Shown piece by piece: positions 1-4,788 of a stretch of DNA of 5,271 nucleotides (positions are counted from its first letter, which is position 1; each line of letters begins with the position of its first letter). The position numbers and the translations under genes were made by a program. Location of the stretch: the NCBI GenBank assembly GCA_017828935.1, contig JAGAUG010000023.1, positions 1 to 5,271 on the forward strand. The letters are read 5' to 3'. This DNA is from Oscillospiraceae bacterium (GTDB lineage Bacteria > Bacillota > Clostridia > Oscillospirales > Ruminococcaceae). The notes under the pieces were generated by a model. It ran no database searches. It was not told the origin of the DNA and saw nothing but the letters and a program-made list of their open reading frames with translations.

Positions 1-17
1 GGGGTGGCTTTGAAAGT

Positions 18-59
18 TTAGGTTTTTAATCTTGAAAAACACATGTTAATCTAACCTAA
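18..59. repeat. Imperfect AT-rich inverted repeat
   Basis: TTAGGTT at 18-24 pairs with AACCTAA at 53-59. Inside it GTTTTT (22-27) can pair with AAAAAC (35-40), which competes for two bases of the outer arm. The stem is weak and has no U-run after it, so I do not call it a terminator. It may simply be part of the mobile-element-like DNA in this region. Confidence 0.3.
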
Positions 60-67
60 GTAAATTA

Positions 68-129
68 AATCCCGTCGTATTGGACTCCCTTAAGAGTAAG
101 GGAGTCGGCTCGCAAGAGCCGGAGGGATT
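68..129 (+). repeat. Structured double-hairpin repeat, copy A (forward)
   Basis: A perfect 10-bp stem, GACTCCCTTA (83-92) with TAAGGGAGTC (97-106), has loop AGAG. A second 5-bp stem, GGCTC (107-111) with GAGCC (116-120), abuts it directly and has a GCAA tetraloop of the GNRA type. AATCCC (68-73) can pair with GGGATT (124-129) and enclose both, giving a three-way junction. The order (long CTCCC-type hairpin, short hairpin, then GAGGG) matches copy B read on the other strand, although bases in both stems differ. It is a dispersed palindromic repeat, possibly functional as RNA or DNA structure. No T-tract follows, so a terminator role is not supported. Confidence 0.7.
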
Positions 130-130
130 G

Positions 131-148
131 ATATTTTAGCTAAAATAT
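131..148. repeat. Perfect 18-bp palindrome between the two repeat copies
   Basis: ATATTTTAGCTAAAATAT is identical to its reverse complement. It lies just after copy A and about 30 bp before copy B, near the middle of the inverted pair. In such AT-rich DNA palindromes arise fairly easily, so no function is assigned. Confidence 0.6.
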
Positions 149-180
149 TCTATAAAATTATAAAAATTTTAGAAGAATAA

Positions 181-223
181 ACCCTCAGTCAGCTACGCTG
201 ACAGCTCCCTTGAGAAGGGAGCC
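181..223 (-). repeat. Structured double-hairpin repeat, copy B (reverse)
   Basis: On the + strand ACCCTCA is followed by a 6-bp hairpin, GTCAGC (188-193) with GCTGAC (197-202) and loop TAC, then one base, then an 8-bp hairpin, GCTCCCTT (204-211) with AAGGGAGC (215-222) and loop GAG. Read on the minus strand the order is long CTCCC hairpin, short hairpin, then GAGGG, the same layout as copy A. From memory, CCCTCAGTCAGC-type units with a CTCCC hairpin are abundant intergenic repeats in Oscillospiraceae and related gut Clostridia; this was not searched. It is likely a REP-like or MITE-like dispersed element. Confidence 0.75.
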
Positions 224-232
224 ATTTAGAAA

Positions 233-263
233 ATTTCCAGTGTCGTTCTTTTAAGCTGGAAAT
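233..263. repeat. Small inverted repeat, 8-bp arms
   Basis: ATTTCCAG (233-240) and CTGGAAAT (256-263) are perfect inverted copies separated by 15 bases. No T-run follows on either strand. It could be a protein site or chance; nothing in the context decides. Confidence 0.4.
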
Positions 264-278
264 ACCAAATAAATTAGT

Positions 279-356
279 CTAAGAACAAAAAATTGCACCC
301 CAACTCTTGATATAGAACCTAAATAAAAAAATGGGGTTAAAATTTTTTGTTTTTAG
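279..356. repeat. Long imperfect inverted repeat, arms 24 and 25 nt
   Basis: CTAAGAACAAAAAATT then GC then ACCCCA (279-302) is mirrored by TGGGGT, TA and AAATTTTTTGTTTTTAG (332-356). The arms differ at about one base plus a 2-versus-3-base interruption and are separated by 29 nt. As DNA they look like two copies of one IS-like terminal sequence facing each other. As RNA they would form a long hairpin whose 3' arm is U-rich, so a weak terminator for anything reading in from upstream cannot be excluded, but the 29-nt loop argues against it. Confidence 0.55.
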
Positions 357-451
357 GGTATATTAACCGTGGTTTCTTGCGATTTAAATTAGAGATTACA
401 AAAATAAAATCTAGAGTTAAAACAAACTCACCCCAGTATTTATTTTGTTTT

Positions 452-460
452 AAGAAGGTG
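452..460 (+). promoter_or_regulatory. Ribosome binding site of alr, fixes a TTG start
   Basis: AAGAAGGTG is a good match to the anti-Shine-Dalgarno complement and lies 7 nt before the TTG at 468. No ATG or GTG is suitably placed in this frame, so the site supports the TTG start and the nine-residue lead before the conserved RTWVEINL block. Confidence 0.7.
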
Positions 461-467
461 TTTCTTA

Positions 468-1643
468 TTGATTTATCAAGGCTTGAAATTAAAACGTACT
501 TGGGTAGAAATAAATTTAGATTATTTAAAATATAATTTAAGTCAAATAAAAAAAATATTAGATCCTAACTGTAAGATAATGGGCGTTGTTAAAGCCGACG
601 CTTACGGCCACGGAGATAAAATTATAGCTAAACAACTTGAAGATTTCGGTGTAAATTTTTTAGGAGTTTCAAATATCGAAGAGGCGTTGTCTTTAAGGCG
701 ATCTGGCGTAAAGATTCCGATTTTAATTTTAGGTTATACGCCACCTCATCTTGTTAATATATTATTTCAATATAATATTACTCAAACTATCTATAGTCTT
801 GATTACGCGAGAAAAATCTCTGAAGAGGCTTTAAAAAATAAAGTTGTTATAAAGTCTCACTTAAAAATAGATACAGGGATGAATCGAATTGGATTCAAAA
901 TAAATAATAATTTAAATATAGAATATTTATTAAAAATTTATTCATTACCGGCTTTGGATATTTCTGGAATTTTTACTCATTTTTCTGTTGCGGACGGGGA
1001 AACGGTTTTAGACGAAAAATTTACTCTTGAGCAATTTAAAATATTTAAAAATATTTGTGATGAGCTTCAAAAATTAGGTGTAAATATTGGTATTAGACAC
1101 TGTTGTAACTCGGCGGCGACGATTAGATATAAAGAGATGCATCTTGATATGGTTAGGCCTGGAATTTTATTATATGGTCCATATCTTAATTTAAATATAA
1201 AAATGGATTTTAGGCCGATTATGACTTTAAAAACAAAGATAAGTATGATAAAGACCTTGGAACCTGGTGAATCTGTTGGTTACGGGAGAAAATTTGTTGC
1301 GATAAAGCCAACAAAGATAGCAACTATTCCGATCGGGTACGCTGACGGTTTAAACAGGCTTTGTTCTAACAAGACAGAAGTTTTAGTAAGTAACCAAAAA
1401 GCGAAAATAATCGGTTCGATTTGTATGGACCAAACAATGATAGACGTTACTAATATAGATAATCTAAAAGAAGATGACGAAGTTGTTTTGTGGGGCGACG
1501 AGAGTTGCAATTTAAATAATATAGCCAATATGATAAAAACTATTTCTTATGAATTGCTATGTAACGTAAATAAGCGAGTTCCGAGACAATACATAAAAAA
1601 CAACAAAGAATATTTATTTGTAGATTATACAGCTTCTATATAA
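468..1643 (+). CDS. alr: Alanine racemase
   Basis: This PLP-dependent cytoplasmic enzyme interconverts L- and D-alanine and supplies D-alanine for peptidoglycan. At 391 residues it is of normal family length. The N-terminal barrel starts RTWVEINLDYLKYNL (10-24) and carries the PLP-binding lysine K42 in VVKADAYGHG (40-49). KIDTGMNRIGF (133-143) is another family signature. The C-terminal beta domain has the second catalytic residue, Y272 in SVGYGRK, and CMDQTMIDV with C319-M320-D321, which shapes the substrate entry of the partner subunit; the enzyme normally works as a dimer. The TTG start is chosen from the Shine-Dalgarno site at 452-460. The gene ends 34 nt before the dnaD-like gene, so cotranscription is plausible. 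A role in spore alanine metabolism, known for some alr paralogs in spore formers, cannot be judged from sequence. Identity is close to certain. Confidence 0.97.
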   Translation: MIYQGLKLKRTWVEINLDYLKYNLSQIKKILDPNCKIMGVVKADAYGHGDKIIAKQLEDFGVNFLGVSNIEEALSLRRSGVKIPILILGYTPPHLVNILFQYNITQTIYSLDYARKISEEALKNKVVIKSHLKIDTGMNRIGFKINNNLNIEYLLKIYSLPALDISGIFTHFSVADGETVLDEKFTLEQFKIFKNICDELQKLGVNIGIRHCCNSAATIRYKEMHLDMVRPGILLYGPYLNLNIKMDFRPIMTLKTKISMIKTLEPGESVGYGRKFVAIKPTKIATIPIGYADGLNRLCSNKTEVLVSNQKAKIIGSICMDQTMIDVTNIDNLKEDDEVVLWGDESCNLNNIANMIKTISYELLCNVNKRVPRQYIKNNKEYLFVDYTASI

Positions 1644-1677
1644 ATTTAATAAATTATATTTTTAACGAGGAATATTT

Positions 1678-2754
1678 ATGAAAGTAGATTTAGGAATTTG
1701 GAACAGTATTTTTTCTGTTCCGACTTGTATTGTTGACGATCATATAATAAAATCTGGCAGCGCTCAATTAAAAGTCTTGCTTTATTTGTTGAGATATCCG
1801 GGAAGAGATGTTCCGGTTGAAGAAATAGCCCAGAATTTGTCTTTGTCTTGCGCTGATGTTTCAGATTCGCTTAATTATTGGATCTGTGAGGGTGTTATAT
1901 TAGATAATAATATAAATAATATAAATAATATAGCGATACCGACTTTTAAAGTAATAGAGACAGAAAAACAAGATGATTTAGATTCAACTTCTTCTCCGGC
2001 GCTCGATAAATTAAAAATTATTAATGAATCTTCTCAAGATTTAAGTTTAAAAACTACAAAAAAATTTTCGAGTTCGCCGGGAATGGCGCCTCGCTTAACT
2101 ATTAAAGAGTCGCTAGAGAGAATACAAAGTGATGAAAATTTAAAATTTTTAATGAATGAGATTCCTAAGATTCTAAAAAGAAGCCTGTCTACGACGGATA
2201 TTGTTGTTATTGTGTCGTTTTTAGATTGGACAGGTATCGATGTTGATTTGGCTTTAATGTTAATTAATTATTGCGCTTCAACAGATAGAGTTTCGGCTAA
2301 ATCAATTGAAAAAGAAGCGTATCTTTGGGCTGATCAAGGAATAAATACACACGAAAAAGCGGAGGATTTTATCAGAGAAAACTTAAATTTAATAAAAGTC
2401 CAACAAGAAGTTATTTACGCGCTTCACAAGTCGTATTTAACTATAAGAGAAAAAGCGTTTGTAAAAAAATGGGTTTTAGATTTTAAATATAATATCGACA
2501 TGATAAAGCTGGCTTACGAGACGGGGATGACTCGTAAGGGAGAGAAAGATTTTTCTTATGTAAACGGAATATTGTTATCTTGGTATAAAAAAGGCATAAA
2601 GAAGCCAGAAGAAGTTAGAGACGAAAATGGAGTAGAAGCTATAAGCGAAAAGATTACAAAAATTAAAAACAAAAAAAATAGTAATCAAGCTCTTAAAGCT
2701 GAGGCTTTAACTTCGTTTTCGTTAGAGGATTTAAAAGCTAAGATTAAAAACTAG
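1678..2754 (+). CDS. DnaD-domain replication initiation protein
   Basis: This is a Firmicutes primosome-type protein that remodels origin DNA and helps load the replicative helicase at initiation or restart. Residues 1 to about 75 look like a winged-helix DNA-binding region (AQLKVLLYLLRYPGRDV, then VEEIAQNLSLSCADVSDSLNYW). A polar Ser/Thr/Asp-rich linker follows. Two DnaD/DnaB_2-type helical domains come next, about 150-231 (LSTTDIVVIVSFLDWTGID, AYLWADQGINTHEKAEDFI) and 250-313. The second ends in YVNGILLSWYKKGI (294-307), the family's Y-xxx-IL-xxW motif. At 358 residues with two such domains it resembles clostridial DnaD-domain proteins more than the shorter Bacillus DnaD, so I give no symbol. 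ATG start with ACGAGGAA upstream. A DnaC-like helicase loader often follows such genes in Clostridia; here ribU follows. An exact AATAATATA triplication encodes NNINNINNI at residues 77-85. Confidence 0.88.
   Translation: MKVDLGIWNSIFSVPTCIVDDHIIKSGSAQLKVLLYLLRYPGRDVPVEEIAQNLSLSCADVSDSLNYWICEGVILDNNINNINNIAIPTFKVIETEKQDDLDSTSSPALDKLKIINESSQDLSLKTTKKFSSSPGMAPRLTIKESLERIQSDENLKFLMNEIPKILKRSLSTTDIVVIVSFLDWTGIDVDLALMLINYCASTDRVSAKSIEKEAYLWADQGINTHEKAEDFIRENLNLIKVQQEVIYALHKSYLTIREKAFVKKWVLDFKYNIDMIKLAYETGMTRKGEKDFSYVNGILLSWYKKGIKKPEEVRDENGVEAISEKITKIKNKKNSNQALKAEALTSFSLEDLKAKIKN
1906..1932 (+). repeat. Three exact tandem 9-nt units inside the dnaD-like gene
   Basis: AATAATATA occurs three times without a mismatch, in frame, encoding (Asn-Asn-Ile)x3 at residues 77-85, just after the winged-helix region. 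Unit changes would keep the frame, so copy number could vary between strains without breaking the gene. Confidence 0.8.
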
Positions 2755-2815
2755 TTTAATAAATTTAAATTTCCCAAAGCGATTGTGCCGAAAATATAAA
2801 AAATATTTATAAAAC

Positions 2816-2822
2816 AGGTGAT
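2816..2822 (+). promoter_or_regulatory. Ribosome binding site of ribU, supports a GTG start
   Basis: AGGTGAT matches the 3' half of the GGAGGTGAT consensus and lies 5 nt before the GTG at 2828. The start places MKSRKIYF directly ahead of the first membrane helix, as expected for the family. Confidence 0.65.
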
Positions 2823-2827
2823 AAATA

Positions 2828-3379
2828 GTGAAGTCTAGAAAAATATATTTTATCACTATCGTTTCGATCTTGTCTACTTTGTCGACTATAATATTTTTAA
2901 TCGGAGGATTCCCGATTTTTTTAGCTTTTCCGTATTTAAAAATAGATTTATCAGATATTCCAGCTTTGATCGGAGGAATTGTTGTTTCGCCGGGAGCGGG
3001 TTTGTTAATTGAACTTATTAAAAATTCTTTTCATATTTTAAAGACTCACACGATGGGGATCGGAGAGCTTTTATCTTTAATTGTCGGTAGTACTATTGTT
3101 ATTAGTTTTTGTTTTCCGTTTAGATGGTCGATTAAAAAAAATAATTTTAAGATTTCGATTTTAATTTCTTATCTAACTTGTTTGTTTTTTACTTTGATAG
3201 TTGCTTTAATATCTAATAATATTATATATCCGTTGTTTTTATCTTCGGGTTTGTTAGTTACAGCTACAGAGAATATAATAAATTTATATTTAATATCTGT
3301 TTTAATAATTAATTTTATAAAAGTTACGATTGTAGTTTTAATATCTATATTAATAATTAAAGTTTTAAAAATAATATAA
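2828..3379 (+). CDS. ribU: ECF transporter S component, riboflavin type
   Basis: This is an integral membrane substrate-binding subunit of an energy-coupling factor transporter, most likely for riboflavin. It needs the shared EcfA/EcfA'/EcfT module, which is not in the window. The 183 residues are almost all hydrophobic, with about six membrane segments (roughly 8-32, 43-65, 78-99, 109-128, 130-150, 155-180). The diagnostic block is FPYLKIDLSDIPALIGG (34-50) followed by SPGAGLLIELIKNSFHIL (54-71) and GIGELLSLIVG (77-87). From memory these match the RibU pattern of a K-x-D-x-S-D-x-P-A-L-I-G-G core and a GxGE segment. The usual Asn after GE is Ser here. tadA starts 22 nt downstream. The 73-nt upstream gap is too short for an FMN riboswitch. 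A related S component for another vitamin is possible but less likely. Confidence 0.85.
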   Translation: MKSRKIYFITIVSILSTLSTIIFLIGGFPIFLAFPYLKIDLSDIPALIGGIVVSPGAGLLIELIKNSFHILKTHTMGIGELLSLIVGSTIVISFCFPFRWSIKKNNFKISILISYLTCLFFTLIVALISNNIIYPLFLSSGLLVTATENIINLYLISVLIINFIKVTIVVLISILIIKVLKII

Positions 3380-3384
3380 TTTTT

Positions 3385-3392
3385 GGGGAGAA
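3385..3392 (+). promoter_or_regulatory. Ribosome binding site of tadA, supports a TTG start
   Basis: GGGGAGAA ends 9 nt before the TTG at 3402. The next in-frame ATG (residue 9) would cut into the first helix of the deaminase fold and lacks such a site, so TTG is preferred. Confidence 0.6.
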
Positions 3393-3401
3393 GAAAATAA
3401 G

Positions 3402-3866
3402 TTGGATTTGAAATTCGAAAAATATATGAATTTAGCTTTGATAGAAGCTAGGAAAGCGTATGATTTAAACGAAGTTCCGGTTGGAGCGGTTGTAGTCTAT
3501 AAAGATAATATTATTGGGTCAGGATTTAACAAAAGAGAAATTACTAATAACGCCTTAGCCCACGCTGAAATAATAGCGATAAACGAAGCTTGTAAGAATT
3601 TAAATAGCTGGAGACTAATAGATTGTGATATATATATTACTTTGGAACCGTGTCCGATGTGTGTAGGGGCGATTATTAACTCAAGAATAAAAAAAATTAT
3701 ATATGGAGCTCAGGATTTTAAATCAGGTAGTCTTGGTTCAGTTTTTAATATATTTGATTTTAAATTTAACCACAAACCTGAGATTATTTCTGGCGTTTTA
3801 GAAACAAAATCGGCCAGTTTATTAAAAGATTTTTTTTCTAAACTTAGATTAGATAAGCTTAAATAA
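3402..3866 (+). CDS. tadA: tRNA-specific adenosine deaminase
   Basis: This zinc enzyme deaminates A34 to inosine at the wobble position of tRNA-Arg(ACG), acting as a cytoplasmic homodimer. At 154 residues it is of normal length for the family. Helix 1 is YMNLALIEARKAYDLNEVPVGAVVV (8-32). The zinc centre is complete: H54-A55-E56 in NALAHAEIIAI supplies one ligand and the proton-shuttling glutamate, and C84 and C87 in LEPCPMCVGAI supply the other ligands. GAQDFKSGSLGS follows, as in TadA rather than in free cytidine or guanine deaminases. The TTG start is chosen from the GGGGAGAA site. It sits 22 nt after ribU, which suggests cotranscription although the functions are unrelated. No SRP RNA gene, a frequent Firmicutes neighbour of tadA, is seen after it. 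Confidence 0.96.
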   Translation: MDLKFEKYMNLALIEARKAYDLNEVPVGAVVVYKDNIIGSGFNKREITNNALAHAEIIAINEACKNLNSWRLIDCDIYITLEPCPMCVGAIINSRIKKIIYGAQDFKSGSLGSVFNIFDFKFNHKPEIISGVLETKSASLLKDFFSKLRLDKLK

Positions 3867-3890
3867 AAAATATTTAATTATAAATTTATT

Positions 3891-3900
3891 AAAAACAAGC
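3891..3900 (+). promoter_or_regulatory. Candidate SpoIIID binding site upstream of sigK
   Basis: AAAAACAAGC fits the published SpoIIID consensus WWRRACARNY at every position. It abuts the candidate -35 of sigK. In Bacillus subtilis SpoIIID activates sigK transcription in the mother cell, so the placement makes sense. The consensus is degenerate and A-rich, so chance matches are common in this DNA. Confidence 0.35.
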
Positions 3901-3927
3901 ACAAAAAAAATTAATAAGAATATACTA
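3900..3927 (+). promoter_or_regulatory. Candidate SigK/SigE-type promoter of sigK
   Basis: CACA (3900-3903) fits the loose SigK -35 (mACm). With 16 nt after AC, AATATACTA (3919-3927) fits CATAnnnTA except for the first base. TATACT inside it could also serve as a SigA -10, but no good -35 stands 17 nt upstream of that. Transcription would begin near 3934, leaving a leader of 30-40 nt. Confidence 0.3.
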
Positions 3928-3938
3928 AATAATAGTTG

Positions 3939-3956
3939 ATTAAAATTGATTTTAAT
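3939..3956. repeat. 8-bp inverted repeat in the sigK leader
   Basis: ATTAAAAT (3939-3946) and ATTTTAAT (3949-3956) are perfect inverted copies with a 2-nt centre, between the candidate promoter and the ribosome binding site. It could be an operator for a dimeric regulator or a chance AT-rich palindrome. Confidence 0.35.
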
Positions 3957-3958
3957 AA

Positions 3959-3969
3959 AAGTGAGTGAT
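3959..3969 (+). promoter_or_regulatory. Weak ribosome binding site that bears on the sigK start
   Basis: AAGTGAGTGAT agrees with AAGGAGGTGAT at 8 of 11 positions. It would serve the TTG at 3974 (4 nt after the site). It overlaps the GTG at 3965, which has no site of its own. The start of sigK is therefore uncertain by three codons. Confidence 0.4.
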
Positions 3970-4672
3970 ATTGTTGTCTGTTTTAATTGTTTTTTTATTT
4001 AGTAATCTTATTTTTTTTTCTCTTCATGTAACAAATAATTTATCTTTTCCAAAACCGTTATCAAAACAAGAAGAAAAAGAGTGTCTTGAAAAAATTAAAG
4101 AAGGCGACGAAGAAGCAAGAAACAAATTAATTAAACATAATTTAAGATTAGTAGCGCACATAATAAAAAAATATTATTCAAAAATAAAAGAACAAGAAGA
4201 TTTAATTTCGATCGGAACGATCGGTTTAATAAAAGCTGTATCGAGCTTTGATATTTCAAAAGGTGCTAAATTTGCAACTTACGCGTCTAGGTGTATTGAA
4301 AACGAGATACTGATGCATTTTAGAGCACAAAAAAAATTAGTAAAAGATGTTTATATAAGTGATCCGATAGATTTAGATAACGATGGGAACTCGCTGACAT
4401 TAATGGACATTGTTGCTGATGAAGAGTCTATATCTGAAAATATAGATAACAAGATAGAAACAGAAAAAATGTATGAATTAATTAATAAAAATTTGACGTC
4501 GAGAGAAAAATCAATAATTTATATGAGATATGGTCTGAAGGGTTTCAAATCGATGCCCCAAAGAGAAGTAGCTCAAAAGTTAAATATTTCTCGCTCTTAT
4601 GTTTCTAGGATCGAAAAAAAATCTTTGATGATTTTAAAAAAATCTCTTAAATCCGAAGGTTTTTTTGGTTAA
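3965..4672 (+). CDS. sigK: RNA polymerase sporulation sigma factor SigK (pro-form)
   Basis: This sigma-70 family factor directs late mother-cell transcription (coat and cortex maturation) in endospore formers. Residues 1 to about 20 (LLSVLIVFLFSNLIFFSL) are strongly hydrophobic and correspond to the SigK pro-sequence, which in Bacillus subtilis is removed by the membrane protease SpoIVFB. HVTNNLSFPKPLS (21-33) aligns with YVKNNAFPQPLS, where mature B. subtilis SigK begins. NLRLVAHI (59-66) and DLISIGTIGLIKAV to CIENEILMHFR (79-120) form region 2. QREVAQKLNISRSYVSRIEKK (199-219) is the region 4.2 helix-turn-helix; SRSYVSRIEK and FPKPLS favour SigK over SigE. The gene is one uninterrupted frame with no skin-type insertion. 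The coordinates use the outermost GTG; TTG at 3974 has the better ribosome site and would shorten the pro-sequence by three residues. Confidence 0.92.
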   Translation: MILLSVLIVFLFSNLIFFSLHVTNNLSFPKPLSKQEEKECLEKIKEGDEEARNKLIKHNLRLVAHIIKKYYSKIKEQEDLISIGTIGLIKAVSSFDISKGAKFATYASRCIENEILMHFRAQKKLVKDVYISDPIDLDNDGNSLTLMDIVADEESISENIDNKIETEKMYELINKNLTSREKSIIYMRYGLKGFKSMPQREVAQKLNISRSYVSRIEKKSLMILKKSLKSEGFFG

Positions 4673-4706
4673 TAAACAAGAAAATAAAATTTGTTTTTTA
4701 ATTTTT
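4669..4706 (+). terminator. Weak AT-rich terminator-like hairpin after sigK
   Basis: TTAATAAACAA (4669-4679), overlapping the stop codon, can pair with TTGTTTTTTAA (4691-4701) with one mismatch across an 11-nt loop; ATTTTT follows. The stem has almost no GC pairs, so termination would be inefficient. It is nevertheless the only candidate between sigK and the ruvC promoter. Confidence 0.3.
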
Positions 4707-4709
4707 AAG

Positions 4710-4738
4710 TTGATGATTTATCTAAATTATGATATAAT
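4710..4738 (+). promoter_or_regulatory. SigA-type extended -10 promoter of ruvC
   Basis: TTGATG (4710-4715) is a fair -35, the spacer is 17 nt, and TATAAT (4733-4738) is a perfect -10 preceded by TG one base upstream (TGATATAAT, an extended -10). Transcription should begin near 4745, leaving a leader of about 44 nt before ruvC. This is the best promoter in the window. Confidence 0.75.
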
Positions 4739-4788
4739 TAAAAATATTATAAAATATATTTACCCAAGATAGGAAAGTAAAAAACAAG

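Larger units (their letters stand above)
1..319. mobile_element. Possible nonautonomous IS-derived element, left end cut by the window
   Basis: The sequence ending at 319, read on the minus strand, starts GGTTCTATATCAAGAG and continues TTGGGGTGCAATTTTTTG. From memory this resembles the terminal inverted repeat of an insertion sequence of the ISL3 type; it was not searched. The window opens with GGGGTGGC, which would fit the inner part of the opposite terminal repeat, its outer 15-20 bases lying before base 1. No transposase is present, so this would be a MITE-like or decayed copy of roughly 340 bp carrying the two double-hairpin repeats inside it. A target duplication cannot be tested because the left flank is missing. 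The match at the left edge is short and could be chance. Confidence 0.25.
1..467. other. Noncoding region rich in repeats upstream of alr
   Basis: No ORF in this stretch looks like a real protein. It holds a short AT-rich imperfect hairpin (18-59), two GC-rich double-hairpin repeats in opposite orientation (68-129 and 181-223), a perfect AT-rich palindrome (131-148), a small inverted repeat (233-263) and a long imperfect inverted repeat (279-356). From about 357 to the alr ribosome binding site the sequence is plain AT-rich DNA, and I found no SigA promoter there that I trust. The first bases could be the tail of an upstream gene, since two frames close at 21 and 29, but too little is visible to say. 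The GC content of 68-223 is clearly above that of the genes. Confidence 0.7.

Noticed and set aside
1..29. Possible C-terminal tail of an upstream gene
   Set aside because: Two frames run open to stops at 21 and 29, but six to eight codons cannot be judged, and the bases also fit an IS-like end.
83..130. Rho-independent terminator on copy A
   Set aside because: The GC-rich stems are not followed by a T-run on either strand.
68..223. CRISPR array
   Set aside because: There are only two related units, they are inverted and diverged, and there is no regular spacing or spacer pattern.
377..410. Promoter TTGCGA ... TAAAAT ahead of alr
   Set aside because: The spacer would be 22 nt, too long for SigA, and no alternative -10 fits the -35.
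303..467. T-box or other riboswitch ahead of alr
   Set aside because: I see no T-box sequence, no specifier-type stem set and no terminator/antiterminator pair before the ribosome site.
347..535. 62-codon + strand ORF
   Set aside because: It overlaps the start of alr in another frame, has no ribosome site, and shows no recognisable protein features.
1280..1528. 82-codon minus strand ORF
   Set aside because: It lies wholly inside alr opposite its conserved catalytic domain, so it is a shadow of real coding sequence.
2783..2813. Promoter TTGTGC ... TATAAA ahead of ribU
   Set aside because: The spacer is 19 nt, the -35 is poor, and transcription would begin on the ribosome binding site.
3867..3964. 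SRP RNA gene after tadA
   Set aside because: The gap is too short and too AT-rich and lacks the conserved SRP hairpin motifs.
3965..4672. SigE instead of SigK
   Set aside because: The FPKPLS segment directly after the hydrophobic leader and the SRSYVSRIEK helix fit SigK; the SigE pro-region and partner gene spoIIGA are absent.
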